The notes below the pieces were generated by a model. It saw nothing but the letters and a program-made list of their open reading frames with translations. It did no database searches and had not been told where the DNA came from. 64,000 bases of DNA from Pseudomonas cichorii (GTDB taxonomy: Bacteria > Pseudomonadota > Gammaproteobacteria > Pseudomonadales > Pseudomonadaceae): positions 3,028,001 to 3,092,000 of the forward strand of contig NZ_CP074349.1 of the NCBI RefSeq assembly GCF_018343775.1, read 5' to 3'. The stretch's first letter is position 1. Each line of letters opens with the position of its first letter. A program made the translations under genes and the position numbers. Positions 11,201-20,700 of this stretch are shown here, piece by piece.

Positions 11201-14200
11201 GGCTGTGCTGACGGCTGATCAGTTGAGTCAGGGCCTGCTCCAGCACTGCCGGTTGCAGAACCGCCTCCAGACGCAAGGCCAGAGACAGATGATAAGCCTG
11301 GGTATCGCCTTGCAAACGATCCAGGAACCACAGACGCTGCTGGGTGAAATGCAGCGGTGCCAAAGGCTCCTTGAAAGGACGCAGGATGCCGTCGGACTCC
11401 ACACGGGTCGTCGCCAGTTGCGCAGCCAGATCCCGCAGGACCGGGTGCTCGAACAGCGTACGCAATGGCAGGCGTCGACCATGCTGTTCGGCAATACGCG
11501 CCACCAGACGCGCCGCCAGCAGCGAATGGCCACCCAAGGCGAAGAAATTATCCTCGGCACCAATGTCGCTGCTGCCCAACAGTTCCTCCCAGAGCCGCGC
11601 CAGTTCCTGCTCCCACTCGCCGGAAAGCACACCGCGCTGGCCGTCGCGCTGGAGCGGTTCCGGCAACGCCTTGCGATCAACCTTGCCACTCGGGCTCAAC
11701 GGCAAGGTGTCCAGATGCACAAACTGGCCTGGCAGCATGTAGTCCGGCAGTTGTGCGCCAAGGGTTTCGCGCAGCCACGTTTCATCCTGCGCATCGCCCG
11801 CGTAATAACCCACCAGCCGCGCCGCTTCACCGTTGCCCGACAGCACGACAGCCGCCTCGCGAATACCGGGAATGCGCGCCAGTAATGCTTCGATTTCCCC
11901 CAGTTCGATACGGAAACCGCGCAGTTTGACCTGGAAGTCCAGACGCCCCAGGTAATCCAGGCTGCCATTGCTGTTGCGGCGTACCCGGTCACCGGTGCGA
12001 TACATGCGGGCACCGGCCACGAACGGATCCGGCAGGAACGCCGCTGCGGTCAGTCTTGGCGCGGCGAAGTAGCCACGGCCCAGGTTGGCACCGGCCAGAT
12101 ACAGTTCACCGGGAACACCTGCGGCCACAGGTTGCAGGTCGGCATCCAGCACATAGGCAGCGGTATTGGCCACAGGCTGCCCGATGGGCACTTCCACGCC
12201 AGTCTCACTGCCATTGCGGATCTCGAAGGTGCTGTAGACCGTTGCTTCTGTCGGCCCGTAACCGTTGATGACCCTGGCTCCCCTGCCCTCGATGGCTTCG
12301 GCCAGCGCACAGGGCAAGGCTTCGCCACCGGAAATGGCCCGCACACCCTGCCAACTGCGCGAGGTATGAGACACCAGCATCCGCCAGGTCGCTGGCGTGG
12401 CTTGCATGACGGTCGGTTGCGAAGCCAGCAGCAGTTGATCGATGGCCTGCGGGTCCCGGGCCTGTTCACGATCAGCCAGCAGAATGCTTGCGCCATGGGC
12501 CAGGGGCAGCAGCAGTTCGACAATGGCAATATCGAAAGTCGCGGTGGTCAAGGCCAGGACCCGGTCCTGGCTGGTCAGCGGCAGGACGTGCCCGACAGCC
12601 AGCATCAGGTTCATCAGGTTGCCACGGCTGATCGCCACGCCTTTGGGCTTGCCGGTGGAGCCGGAGGTGTACAGCACGTAGGCAAGTTGATCCGCCGTCC
12701 ATGCCGGTGTCCGGAGTGTTTCGGTCGAGTTCAGAGCGTCGATATCCAGCAACGGCACGCCGCTGTTCCACTCAGCCAACGCTTCCAGGCTCGCGGCAGT
12801 GCCCAGGCATAGGCGGGGTTGCGCAGCGTCCAGAATGTAACGACCACGTTCCGGTGGCGTGTCTTCGGCCAGCGGCACATAGGCTGCGCCAGTCTTGAGG
12901 ATGGCCAGCATGGTCATAGGCAGACGGGCATCGCGGGGCAAGCTGAATGCCACACAATCTTCGATACCGACACCATGGGCCTGCAACACTGCTGCCAGTC
13001 GTTCGGCAGCCTGATTCAGTTCGGCATAGGTAAGGCGCTGATTGCCTGACAGGACGGCAATGGCGTCGGGTTGACGGGCAACCTGAAGCTCAAAGGCCTG
13101 GAGAATGTCCTGATGGCCATCGACTTCAGGGCCATCAAGCCGTGCCAAGGCACGTTCGACAGGTTGCCAGACCAGTTCCCCCAAGGCTTTTTCCGGTTGG
13201 TCGAGCAAGGCATCCAGCAATGCCAGGTATTGACCGGCCATGATCTGTACGGTCTGTTCGCGGAACAGGTCGCTGCTGTATTGCAGGCTCAGGCTGATGC
13301 CATGTTCGCTGTCACGCACATCCAGGTGCAGGTCGCACAAGGCGCTGTCCGGACGGTTGTCCAGTGGCTCGGCGATGACATCGGTCAGCTCGAAACGCTC
13401 CAGCGCATTGCCGGGGAAGTAGTTGAACATGACCTGGAACAGCGGGTTATAACTGACTTGCCGCGCCACTCCGAGTTGCTCGATCAGGTAATCGAACGGC
13501 AAATCCTGATGGGACTGCACCGACACCGACAACGCCTGCAACTCGCTCATCAATTGCAACAGGCTGCGCTCGCCGGACAGTTTCTTGCGATACACCAGCG
13601 TATTGACGAAGCAGCCGACCAGAGGCTGCAACGCCGCATGATGCCGGTTGGCAGCCGGCACCCCGACAATGATGTCGTCCTCACCGCTGCGGCTGCGCAA
13701 CAGCAACTGGAATGCAGCCAGCATCGGGACAAAATTGCTCCAGCCGTGACGGGCACTGAAGGCCCGCAAGCGTGCGGTCAAGGCTTCAGGCAGGCGCTGC
13801 TCGACGCGACCGCCGTTCTGGCTGGCCTGGGCGGGACGCGGGAAATCGGCCGCCAGTTCCAGCACCGGCAACTCACCGGCCAGTTGCCCGCGCCAGAAGC
13901 TCAGTTCCTGTTCGCAGGCCTTGCTGCTCATCCATTGATGCTGCCACAGGGCGTAATCGGCGTATTGCATCGATACGGCCGGGGCCTCTTCGGTCAGGCC
14001 CTGACGAAGATTGCGGTACTGCTTGCACAAACCATCGATAATCAGTTGTAGAGACCAGCCATCGGCAACAATGTGATGGCAGTTCAGTGACAGGACAAAC
14101 GCTTCGGGTGCCAGACGATACAGCCTGGCGCGCAACAAAGGTGCGGCTTCCAGATCGAACGGCGTCATTGCATCCTGGCGCAGCAGGTCGTGCAGTGTTT

Positions 14201-17200
14201 CTTCGCTGTCTACGTCGATCAATGGCAGCTCAAGCTCGGTGCGGGCCAGAATCACCTGGCTCGGGCCTTCAGGCTCGCTGATGAACCCGGTGCGCAGCAC
14301 TTCATGGCGGTCGAGCAAGGTCTGCAAGGCGGCTTGCAGGTCAGCGATATGCAGATCACCGGTCAGCCGCACTGCACCGGCCAGGTTGTAGGCCGGGCTT
14401 TGCGGGTCAAGCTGTTGCAGGAACCAGAGCCGTTGCTGGGCAAACGACAGCGGCAGTTTTTCAGGACGCGGCAAGAGCGTCGGCGACGACTTGGCGGTAT
14501 CGGTGCGGTTTTCCAGCCAGTCGGCCATGGCGGCGATGGTTGGGCGCTCGAAGACCACGCGCAGCGGCAGATCTTTACCGCTGAGTTTGCCGATCAGGCC
14601 GATCAGTTGCGTGGCCAGCAGTGAATGGCCGCCCAGCTCGAAGAAGTTGTCTTCGACGCCGACCTGATCGAGCCCCAGCACGCTTTGCCAGGCTTCGACC
14701 ATCTGGCCTTGCAGCTCGCTGCTTGGCGCCACATAACGGGCCTGGCTTTGCGCGGCAAAATCCGGCGCGGGCAAGGATTTGCGGTCGATCTTGCCATTGC
14801 CATTGAGCGGGAAGCGCTCCAGGAACATGAATGCACTGGGCGTCATGTACGGCGGCAGATTACCGAACACATGCTCGCGCAAAGCTTCGATGCCCGGCGG
14901 GGTATCGGCTACCACATAGGCCACCAGCACCTTGGAGCGCTGCTGGTCATCGCGGGCCACCACCACCGCTTCCCGGACGCCAGGGTAACGGGTCAGGCAG
15001 GCTTCGATTTCGTCCAGCTCGATACGATGGCCACGGATCTTGACCTGATGGTCGGTACGCCCGACGTATTCCAGATCGCCATTGGGCAGGAAGCGCGCCA
15101 GGTCGCCCGTGCGGTAGATACGGCTGCCATCGTTGGCAATCGGGTCCGGCAGGAACACTGCCGCCGTGCGCGCCGGGTCGGCCATGTAACCGCGACCGAC
15201 ACCCACACCGGCAACGAAGATTTCTCCGACCGCACCGGCAGGAATGGGCTGCAGGTCGGCATTGAGCAGGTAAAGACGATTGTTGAGTGTGGCACGGCCA
15301 ATGGGCACGTTGATGCGTTGCTCTGGCAAGCGCTCACGCAACGGATGGAACGCCACGTCATCGGAGCATTCGGCCGGGCCATAGGCGTTCATCAGCGGAA
15401 TCGCGGGATAACGCTCGAACCAGCGCCGCGCCAGCGCTGGCGGCAGCGCTTCGCCGGTGGCCAGTACCCAGCGCAGACGCGACCGGTCCAGGCCTGCATC
15501 GAGCAGGCTCTGCATCAGCGACGGCACCGCTTCAAGAATGCTGATGCCATGCCGCTCAATGGCTGACGCCAGATCGTCGGGGTTCTGCACCACGCAATCG
15601 CCAAGAATCACGGTACGCGCACCCAGCACCATACCGGCCAGGGTTTGCCAGACGGAGATGTCGAAACATTGCGGCGCGGTCTGGGCAATCACGTCATGGG
15701 CATCGAGCCCAAGCCCCGGCAGTTTGCCGAGAATGTTGTTGAGCATGCCCGCGTGGGCCACCATCGCGCCCTTGGGCGTACCGGTGGAGCCGGACGTGAA
15801 GATGCAATAGGCCAGCGAGCTGTCGTGCACCGGAATATTCAGGTCGTCATCGCTGTAACGGCTCAATACCGACGTGTCGTAGAGCACCGACTTGAGTGGC
15901 TGCTCCAGAAGCTCCACGGCCTCCATCGCCAACTCGCCCTGCCCTGCGCTATGGATCAGCAAAGGCGTACGGCTCTGGCGCAGCACCTGGGCCAGACGCT
16001 GTGGCGGGTTGCGCGGATCGAGCGGCAGCCAGCCTGCACCGGCCTTGAGGGTGGCGACGATCATCACTACCAGATCCAGGCCACGCTCGTCGAACACTGC
16101 GATCAAGTCGTCGGATTTGACACCCACGGCCCGCAGGTGCCGGGCCAGACGGTTGGCGGCGCGGTTCAACTGATCAAAGGTCAGGCTCTGCTCGCCATGC
16201 ACAATGGCCACGCGATCAGGCGTCTGGCGAACCTGTTGCTGCAAGCGCTCGATGTACAAGGGTTGCAGCAGTTGCTCATCGGCGGCCAGACCACCCCCGG
16301 CCCAGACCTGATGCTGGAGGGCAATTTCGCGCTCATCGAGCATGGCCAGATGATGCAAAGGCGTTTCGGGTTTCGCGCTCAGTGCTTCGCCCATATTCAG
16401 CAGCAAGGCACGGAAGTGGCGCAGCATCTGTTCGATTTCTTCGCGCAGGAACCAGTCGGTCTGATAGGTCAGTTGCAAATGCAGACGTTCGCCCGGAACG
16501 ATCACCACCGTCACGGGGTAGTTGGTGTGCGTGCGGTTGGCCATGTCGCTGATGAGGTAATCCAACTGGCTCTGACGCAGGTCGGAAGCAATCGGCGCGT
16601 TCTCGAACACGAACAGGCTCTGGAACAGATCCTGACGCTGCACTTCACTCCAGCGCTGGATTTCGGCCAGGGAAACGCTTTCGTGTTCCCGCAGGCTCAG
16701 GTTCTCGGTCTGCAAGGCTTTTAGCCATGGGCCCAGCGCATCGTCCGGCTGCCAGCTCCAGCGCAGCGGCAAGCTATTGATAAACAGGCCGACAATGCTT
16801 TCCATACCTTGCAAGTGAACCGGACGCCCGGCCACGGTGATACCGAACACCAGGTCGCGATCACCGCTGTAGCGCGCCAGCAACAAAGCCCAGGCGCCCT
16901 GCACCAGGGTGTTGAGGGTGATGCCGTGGCGGGCGGCGGTGTTTTGCAGGCTTTGGGTCTGTTCGAGGGTCAGATGCTCGACGCAGTCTTCGACGGGCTC
17001 GGCGGCATCCTGGATACGCCCCACATGGCCAAAACCAAACTCGTTGGGCGTATCGAAACCGGCCAGGCGTTGCTGCCAGAAGTCCTGATGGTCTTCCGGT
17101 TTCTGGGTTTCCAGCCAGCGAATGAAATCGCGGTACGGACGCGGTGCCGGCAGGTTCAGGCGGCGACCTTTCTGGGCGGCGCGGTAGCCGTTGAGGAAGT

Positions 17201-17693
17201 CCATCATGATGATCGAGAAGCACCAGGCATCCATCAGGATATGGTGATAGCTGCGCACGAACTGATAGGTGTCGGGTGCAATCTTGTACAGCCTGACCCG
17301 CATCAAGGGCGCCTTGGTAAAGTCCAGCCCCTGGGCACGCTCTTCGCTCAGCAGTTGTTCAAGACGGTCCTGTTGCTCGCCTTCACTCAGGTGCGACCAG
17401 TCTTCATAGGTGATCGGCAGTTCTACCTGCTTGTGTACCACCTGCATCGGACGCTTTTGCTGCTTCCAGACGAAAGACGTGCGCAGCAACTCGTGACGCT
17501 CCACCACCTGCGCCCAGGCCTGGCGGAAAGCTTCCAGATCGAGGTCGGGCATGACCATGACATGGCGATATTGCAGCAGGTACATCCCCTTGCCGGGGTG
17601 CAGCAGGCTGTGGAACAGCAATCCTTGCTGCATGGGAGCCAACGGGTAAATCGCTTCGATATTGCGCGAAAGTGCTTTGACCTTGTCGTTCAT
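8229..17693 (-). CDS. Siderophore NRPS, three modules: C-A(Dab-like)-T-C-A-T-C-A-T
   Basis: 3154 residues, three complete modules, no thioesterase. Condensation motifs: HHILMDAWC near residue 151, HHIVADGWS near 1209, HHIIADARS near 2243. Adenylation cores (TSGSTG) lie near 634, 1678 and 2718; carriers (GGHSLL) near 1023, 2056 and 3091. Hand-read specificity residues are DIWELTADDK, DIVQIGGVYK and DMPQLGAVWK. The first resembles 2,4-diaminobutyrate codes; the other two I cannot assign. The first C domain follows a synthetase ending in an epimerase, so it should accept a D-residue. The gene begins 42 nt after the stop of the upstream NRPS and ends 2 nt before the next one, so all three are probably one transcript. 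The protein ends with a short acidic tail after the carrier, possibly for docking. Confidence 0.95.
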   Translation of the reverse strand: MNDKVKALSRNIEAIYPLAPMQQGLLFHSLLHPGKGMYLLQYRHVMVMPDLDLEAFRQAWAQVVERHELLRTSFVWKQQKRPMQVVHKQVELPITYEDWSHLSEGEQQDRLEQLLSEERAQGLDFTKAPLMRVRLYKIAPDTYQFVRSYHHILMDAWCFSIIMMDFLNGYRAAQKGRRLNLPAPRPYRDFIRWLETQKPEDHQDFWQQRLAGFDTPNEFGFGHVGRIQDAAEPVEDCVEHLTLEQTQSLQNTAARHGITLNTLVQGAWALLLARYSGDRDLVFGITVAGRPVHLQGMESIVGLFINSLPLRWSWQPDDALGPWLKALQTENLSLREHESVSLAEIQRWSEVQRQDLFQSLFVFENAPIASDLRQSQLDYLISDMANRTHTNYPVTVVIVPGERLHLQLTYQTDWFLREEIEQMLRHFRALLLNMGEALSAKPETPLHHLAMLDEREIALQHQVWAGGGLAADEQLLQPLYIERLQQQVRQTPDRVAIVHGEQSLTFDQLNRAANRLARHLRAVGVKSDDLIAVFDERGLDLVVMIVATLKAGAGWLPLDPRNPPQRLAQVLRQSRTPLLIHSAGQGELAMEAVELLEQPLKSVLYDTSVLSRYSDDDLNIPVHDSSLAYCIFTSGSTGTPKGAMVAHAGMLNNILGKLPGLGLDAHDVIAQTAPQCFDISVWQTLAGMVLGARTVILGDCVVQNPDDLASAIERHGISILEAVPSLMQSLLDAGLDRSRLRWVLATGEALPPALARRWFERYPAIPLMNAYGPAECSDDVAFHPLRERLPEQRINVPIGRATLNNRLYLLNADLQPIPAGAVGEIFVAGVGVGRGYMADPARTAAVFLPDPIANDGSRIYRTGDLARFLPNGDLEYVGRTDHQVKIRGHRIELDEIEACLTRYPGVREAVVVARDDQQRSKVLVAYVVADTPPGIEALREHVFGNLPPYMTPSAFMFLERFPLNGNGKIDRKSLPAPDFAAQSQARYVAPSSELQGQMVEAWQSVLGLDQVGVEDNFFELGGHSLLATQLIGLIGKLSGKDLPLRVVFERPTIAAMADWLENRTDTAKSSPTLLPRPEKLPLSFAQQRLWFLQQLDPQSPAYNLAGAVRLTGDLHIADLQAALQTLLDRHEVLRTGFISEPEGPSQVILARTELELPLIDVDSEETLHDLLRQDAMTPFDLEAAPLLRARLYRLAPEAFVLSLNCHHIVADGWSLQLIIDGLCKQYRNLRQGLTEEAPAVSMQYADYALWQHQWMSSKACEQELSFWRGQLAGELPVLELAADFPRPAQASQNGGRVEQRLPEALTARLRAFSARHGWSNFVPMLAAFQLLLRSRSGEDDIIVGVPAANRHHAALQPLVGCFVNTLVYRKKLSGERSLLQLMSELQALSVSVQSHQDLPFDYLIEQLGVARQVSYNPLFQVMFNYFPGNALERFELTDVIAEPLDNRPDSALCDLHLDVRDSEHGISLSLQYSSDLFREQTVQIMAGQYLALLDALLDQPEKALGELVWQPVERALARLDGPEVDGHQDILQAFELQVARQPDAIAVLSGNQRLTYAELNQAAERLAAVLQAHGVGIEDCVAFSLPRDARLPMTMLAILKTGAAYVPLAEDTPPERGRYILDAAQPRLCLGTAASLEALAEWNSGVPLLDIDALNSTETLRTPAWTADQLAYVLYTSGSTGKPKGVAISRGNLMNLMLAVGHVLPLTSQDRVLALTTATFDIAIVELLLPLAHGASILLADREQARDPQAIDQLLLASQPTVMQATPATWRMLVSHTSRSWQGVRAISGGEALPCALAEAIEGRGARVINGYGPTEATVYSTFEIRNGSETGVEVPIGQPVANTAAYVLDADLQPVAAGVPGELYLAGANLGRGYFAAPRLTAAAFLPDPFVAGARMYRTGDRVRRNSNGSLDYLGRLDFQVKLRGFRIELGEIEALLARIPGIREAAVVLSGNGEAARLVGYYAGDAQDETWLRETLGAQLPDYMLPGQFVHLDTLPLSPSGKVDRKALPEPLQRDGQRGVLSGEWEQELARLWEELLGSSDIGAEDNFFALGGHSLLAARLVARIAEQHGRRLPLRTLFEHPVLRDLAAQLATTRVESDGILRPFKEPLAPLHFTQQRLWFLDRLQGDTQAYHLSLALRLEAVLQPAVLEQALTQLISRQHSLRTVFSDTAEGARQRVEDQAAVQVSVEPLEVDEHSPAFAQTLSQEAQRAFDLTASPLFRVRVYQGQGRSVLQVTLHHIIADARSLEIFFNELQLIYQAILEGRNACLPQLPLQFADIAASWQGPAGQALIESQLEYWRKTLAGEPPVLNLPTDLPRPAEQGYNGQRLRFSLPATLVGQLRETAQSHGLTAFAPLLAAWKTLLARHSGQREIWIGLPVAHRHQAHTDNLIGYFATTQVLRSSIDPLQSVEQFWQQLQATHLAAQQHGDVPFERLVEALQVRRDLSHTPLFQALFNLIQRDVSASLEHNFAGVPVQRLNVESDSALVDIGLHIEQHGEDWQCVLEYNTDLFLPRTAQRYADEYRNLLEGMLKQPEARLWDIDLANDDHALDERPWNLPAQAPQREVDLIARFERQVELTPGALAVDCQDQQWTYGQLNARSNRLAHWLRAQGVGTDDLIAVCLTRGPWLLPTLLAIHKAGAAYLPLDPQHPADRLRFIIEHARPVRVLGESLSAEALNGVDKVLLDQLVLDDYSAENLVLPVNPQQRAYVIYTSGSTGTPKGVQVTRDNLSNLLAGLDQQLPLGADDVWLASTTYAFDMCKPELFLPLVNGAAILLARREQVVDGHQLFALLRRATVFQATPAGWQILLETGQADWPPVRGLIGGEAVPGELVTELRSRGVTLINAYGPTETTVWSTTQALQEVPNGVADIGSPLLNTRCYVLDEMLRPVPLGTTGELYIAGSGVTRGYQHAAAITAAAYLPDPYASEPGSRMYRTGDLVRRRNDGRLAYVGRSDFQVKVRGFRIEPGEIESLLRRYPGVEEAVVMIDARSQSLFAWLQTPSPVDQAALRRHLEGVLPGYMIPAGFIEQPRFALNANGKIDRKSLPAPQPVATQGVAPRNELEQQLAEIWQELLEVPQVGVFTSFFELGGHSLLAMRLMTRVENRFGIKIELRSLFHNPTIAALAEQIEKPQGPSTDEALDEMQRLLSEMEE

Positions 17694-17735
17694 GCTGACG
17701 GTATCCGAACCTTTAATATGGGGGACGCAGGGTTG

Positions 17736-20700
17736 TCACTGCTCAAGCTGTTCGAGCAGGCCCAGGAATTCATCGTCGGACAGGCCTGAGTCAGCGAAGT
17801 CCGAAGCCGTGGCGCGGCCAGCCGCTGGAGACAGGCAGTGCTCCAGCAAGGCGCCGATCTGCTGCACAAACTGCTGCGCCAATCCGTTTACCAGTGCCTG
17901 ATCATGAACATGCGGGGCATAACGCCATTCGATATGCAGCCGTCCTTCGTTCTCCAGCACCGTCACATCCAGCCAGTGGGTGCGGCGGGTATCGTCGGCG
18001 CGCATGCCTGGGCAGATCGGTCGGGCCAGACGCCAGAGACGCGAGGCCCCAAGCCATTGGTCCACACGGCCCAGATAGTTGAAGGTCAGCAGCGAGGCCG
18101 CTTTCAGCTCATTGGCCGGGTCGAGGCGCAACAGGCCGTAACCGATGCCTTGCTCGGGGACCCGGCGCAGAGCTTCCTTGGCCGCAATGATCGAGGACTC
18201 AAGGTCCCAGGAAGTCTTGACCGCCAGAGGGTAGCGACTGGTGTGCCAGCCCACCGAACGGGACAGGTCAGGGCCTTGTTCCCAGCCGCTGCGGCCATGG
18301 CTTTCCAGCTCAAGGGTGACTCGTTCGCGCCCTTGCCATTGACCGATGACACCGGCCAGTGCCGCCACCAGCAGATCCTGGACCTGGGTGCCGTAGGCTG
18401 AGTGGCAATCGCCTTGCAACCATTGCGTCTGCTCAACCGACAGTTGTGTATCCAGGGTGCGGCTTTCGCCGTATTCATTGGTCTGCTCCAGGGCTACGCC
18501 TTCAGCCACCAGTTGCTCATGCCAGTAATCCACCTGAGCCTGTACTTCGGGTTCGTTGCGATGGCGCTGCAAGGCTTCGCTCCACACATGGAAACCCGCC
18601 GAGACGGCTGGCAGAGCCAGGTCGGGTTGCAGGTACAGGCTTTCCAGTTCTTCCAGCAGCACTTGCCAGGACACGGCATCCACCAGCAGGTGATGGGCCG
18701 TACACAGCAGTTCCCGGCTTTGGGAGAAATACACCCAGCGGATCAAGGGTGCCTGATCAAGGCTGAAACCCTGCTGCCAGCGTTGTAGCAAGGCCTCGCT
18801 CAGAGGTTCCTGCTCCACGTGCAGCAGTGCCTCGACCTGCTTTTCGGAAAAGGCCTGATAACGTTGTTGCCAACCGTTTTCCGAGGCCTCGAAGATCAGC
18901 CGCAAGCTGGCATGGCGCTTGAGCAGCGCGCCAACGGCCTGGGTAAAGCGTTCCTGATCCAGCGGCTCGTCCAGTGCCAGCAACAGCGACTGGTTCCAGT
19001 AACCGGGCCGGGTTTGCTGCTGAGCGAAGAACCATTCCTGAATCGGTGTCAGGGCAAAGGCTGTGGTGGGTTCCTGGGCCTTTGGCGTAGCACCTGCGTT
19101 TGCCGCGCCAAGGTCAACTACCTGCTCTGCCCAACCGCGCACGGTGGGGAACTCGAAAATTTGCTTGGGCTTGAGTTGCAGGCGTTGCTGCTTGGCCTTG
19201 GCGATGATCTGCAAACTCAGAATCGAGTCACCACCTGCCGTGAAGAAGTTGTCGTCGGCACTCAGGTCAGGCTTGTCGAGAATTTCACGGGCGATGTCCA
19301 GCAGGCGTTTTTCGAGTTTGCTCTGCGGTGTCTGCGCCACTCGCGCCAAGGCCCGCACGCTTTGCTCGGCAAACAGTTGCTTGGGCGTCATCAGAATTTG
19401 TTGCTGACGCGCCAGGGCGATGATTTGCAGGCCGAGAATGGAATCGCCGCCATGGGCGAAGAAGTTGTCGTCCGGGCCAAGCTCGGGTTTGCCCAGCAGT
19501 GTCCGCCAGATATCCAGCAAGGTGCTTTCAACGGCATTCAGGGGTTGATTGCCTGTCGGCTCTGCCGAAGACGACTGAACCGGCGCCTGCTCGCTCATAT
19601 GTTTCAATGCCTGACGATCAACCTTGCCATTGGCCAGCAAGGCAAAACGCTCAAGGCAATGCCACTGGGCTGGCTGCATATAGTCAGGCAGTTGCGTTTG
19701 CAGAGTGCTCTGAATGCCGGCCAGAGCCTCCGGCGGCGCAATCAGGAAGGCCACCAGACGGTTGCCGGTCAACGGCGTCGGAATGTTCAGCACCCGGACA
19801 TCGCTGACCTGCGCAATGGTGCGCAATTGGGCCGCGACTTCTGCCGGCTCGACCCTGTAGCCCCGGATCTTGACCTGCTCATCGAGCCGGCCAAGAAACT
19901 CCACCTGACCCTGATGATTGATCCGGACCCGGTCGCCGGTGCGATAGCCGTACTCACCAAAACGGGCGTGATCCGCATCCGGGGCACTGAGATAGCCCGG
20001 TGCGACGGTTGCGCCCTGAATGTACAGCTCGCCGCTGACGCCGATTGGCAACAACGCACCTTCAGGAGAACGAACACTGACTTGAACATTGGCCAGTGGT
20101 TTCCCTAACGGCGCAGCACCACTGCCTTCCACTTCATGGGTCAGGACACCGACCGTGGTCTCGCTGGGGCCGTAGTGGTTGACGATGCGCAGGTCCGTTT
20201 TCAAGGTGCGCAAGCGGCTGACCAGGTCATGGCCCAGCGCTTCGCCGCCCGTGACCAGACACTGGCGTGGCAGCAAGCGCTGCGGATCTCTGGCGACCAG
20301 CAAGGCGTTGAGATGTGACGGCACGATCTTCAGCAGATCGACGGGCTCACGCTCCAGCACGGCGGCCAGTTCCTCGGCATCGAAGGCCAGTTCTTCGGCC
20401 AGCAGGCGCAGACGGCGACCACTGAGCAAGGCCCCGAACAAGGCCGTATGCCCAAGGTCGGTGGCGCAACTGGCGAGGCTGGCGAGGCTGGCATCAGCGC
20501 TCAGATTCAGGCGTTCAAGGCAACCGGTCACGTAATGAATCAGGTTGCCCTGGCTGACCTTCACCCCTTTTGGCTTGCCGCTGGAACCCGAGGTGTACAC
20601 CACGTAAGCCGTCATATCTGCCGCCAATGCAGCACGCAGCGGCGCGTCGCTGAATAACGGCGCAGTCGGAACTGGCAACCAGCGCACCTGCTCCGCCAAC

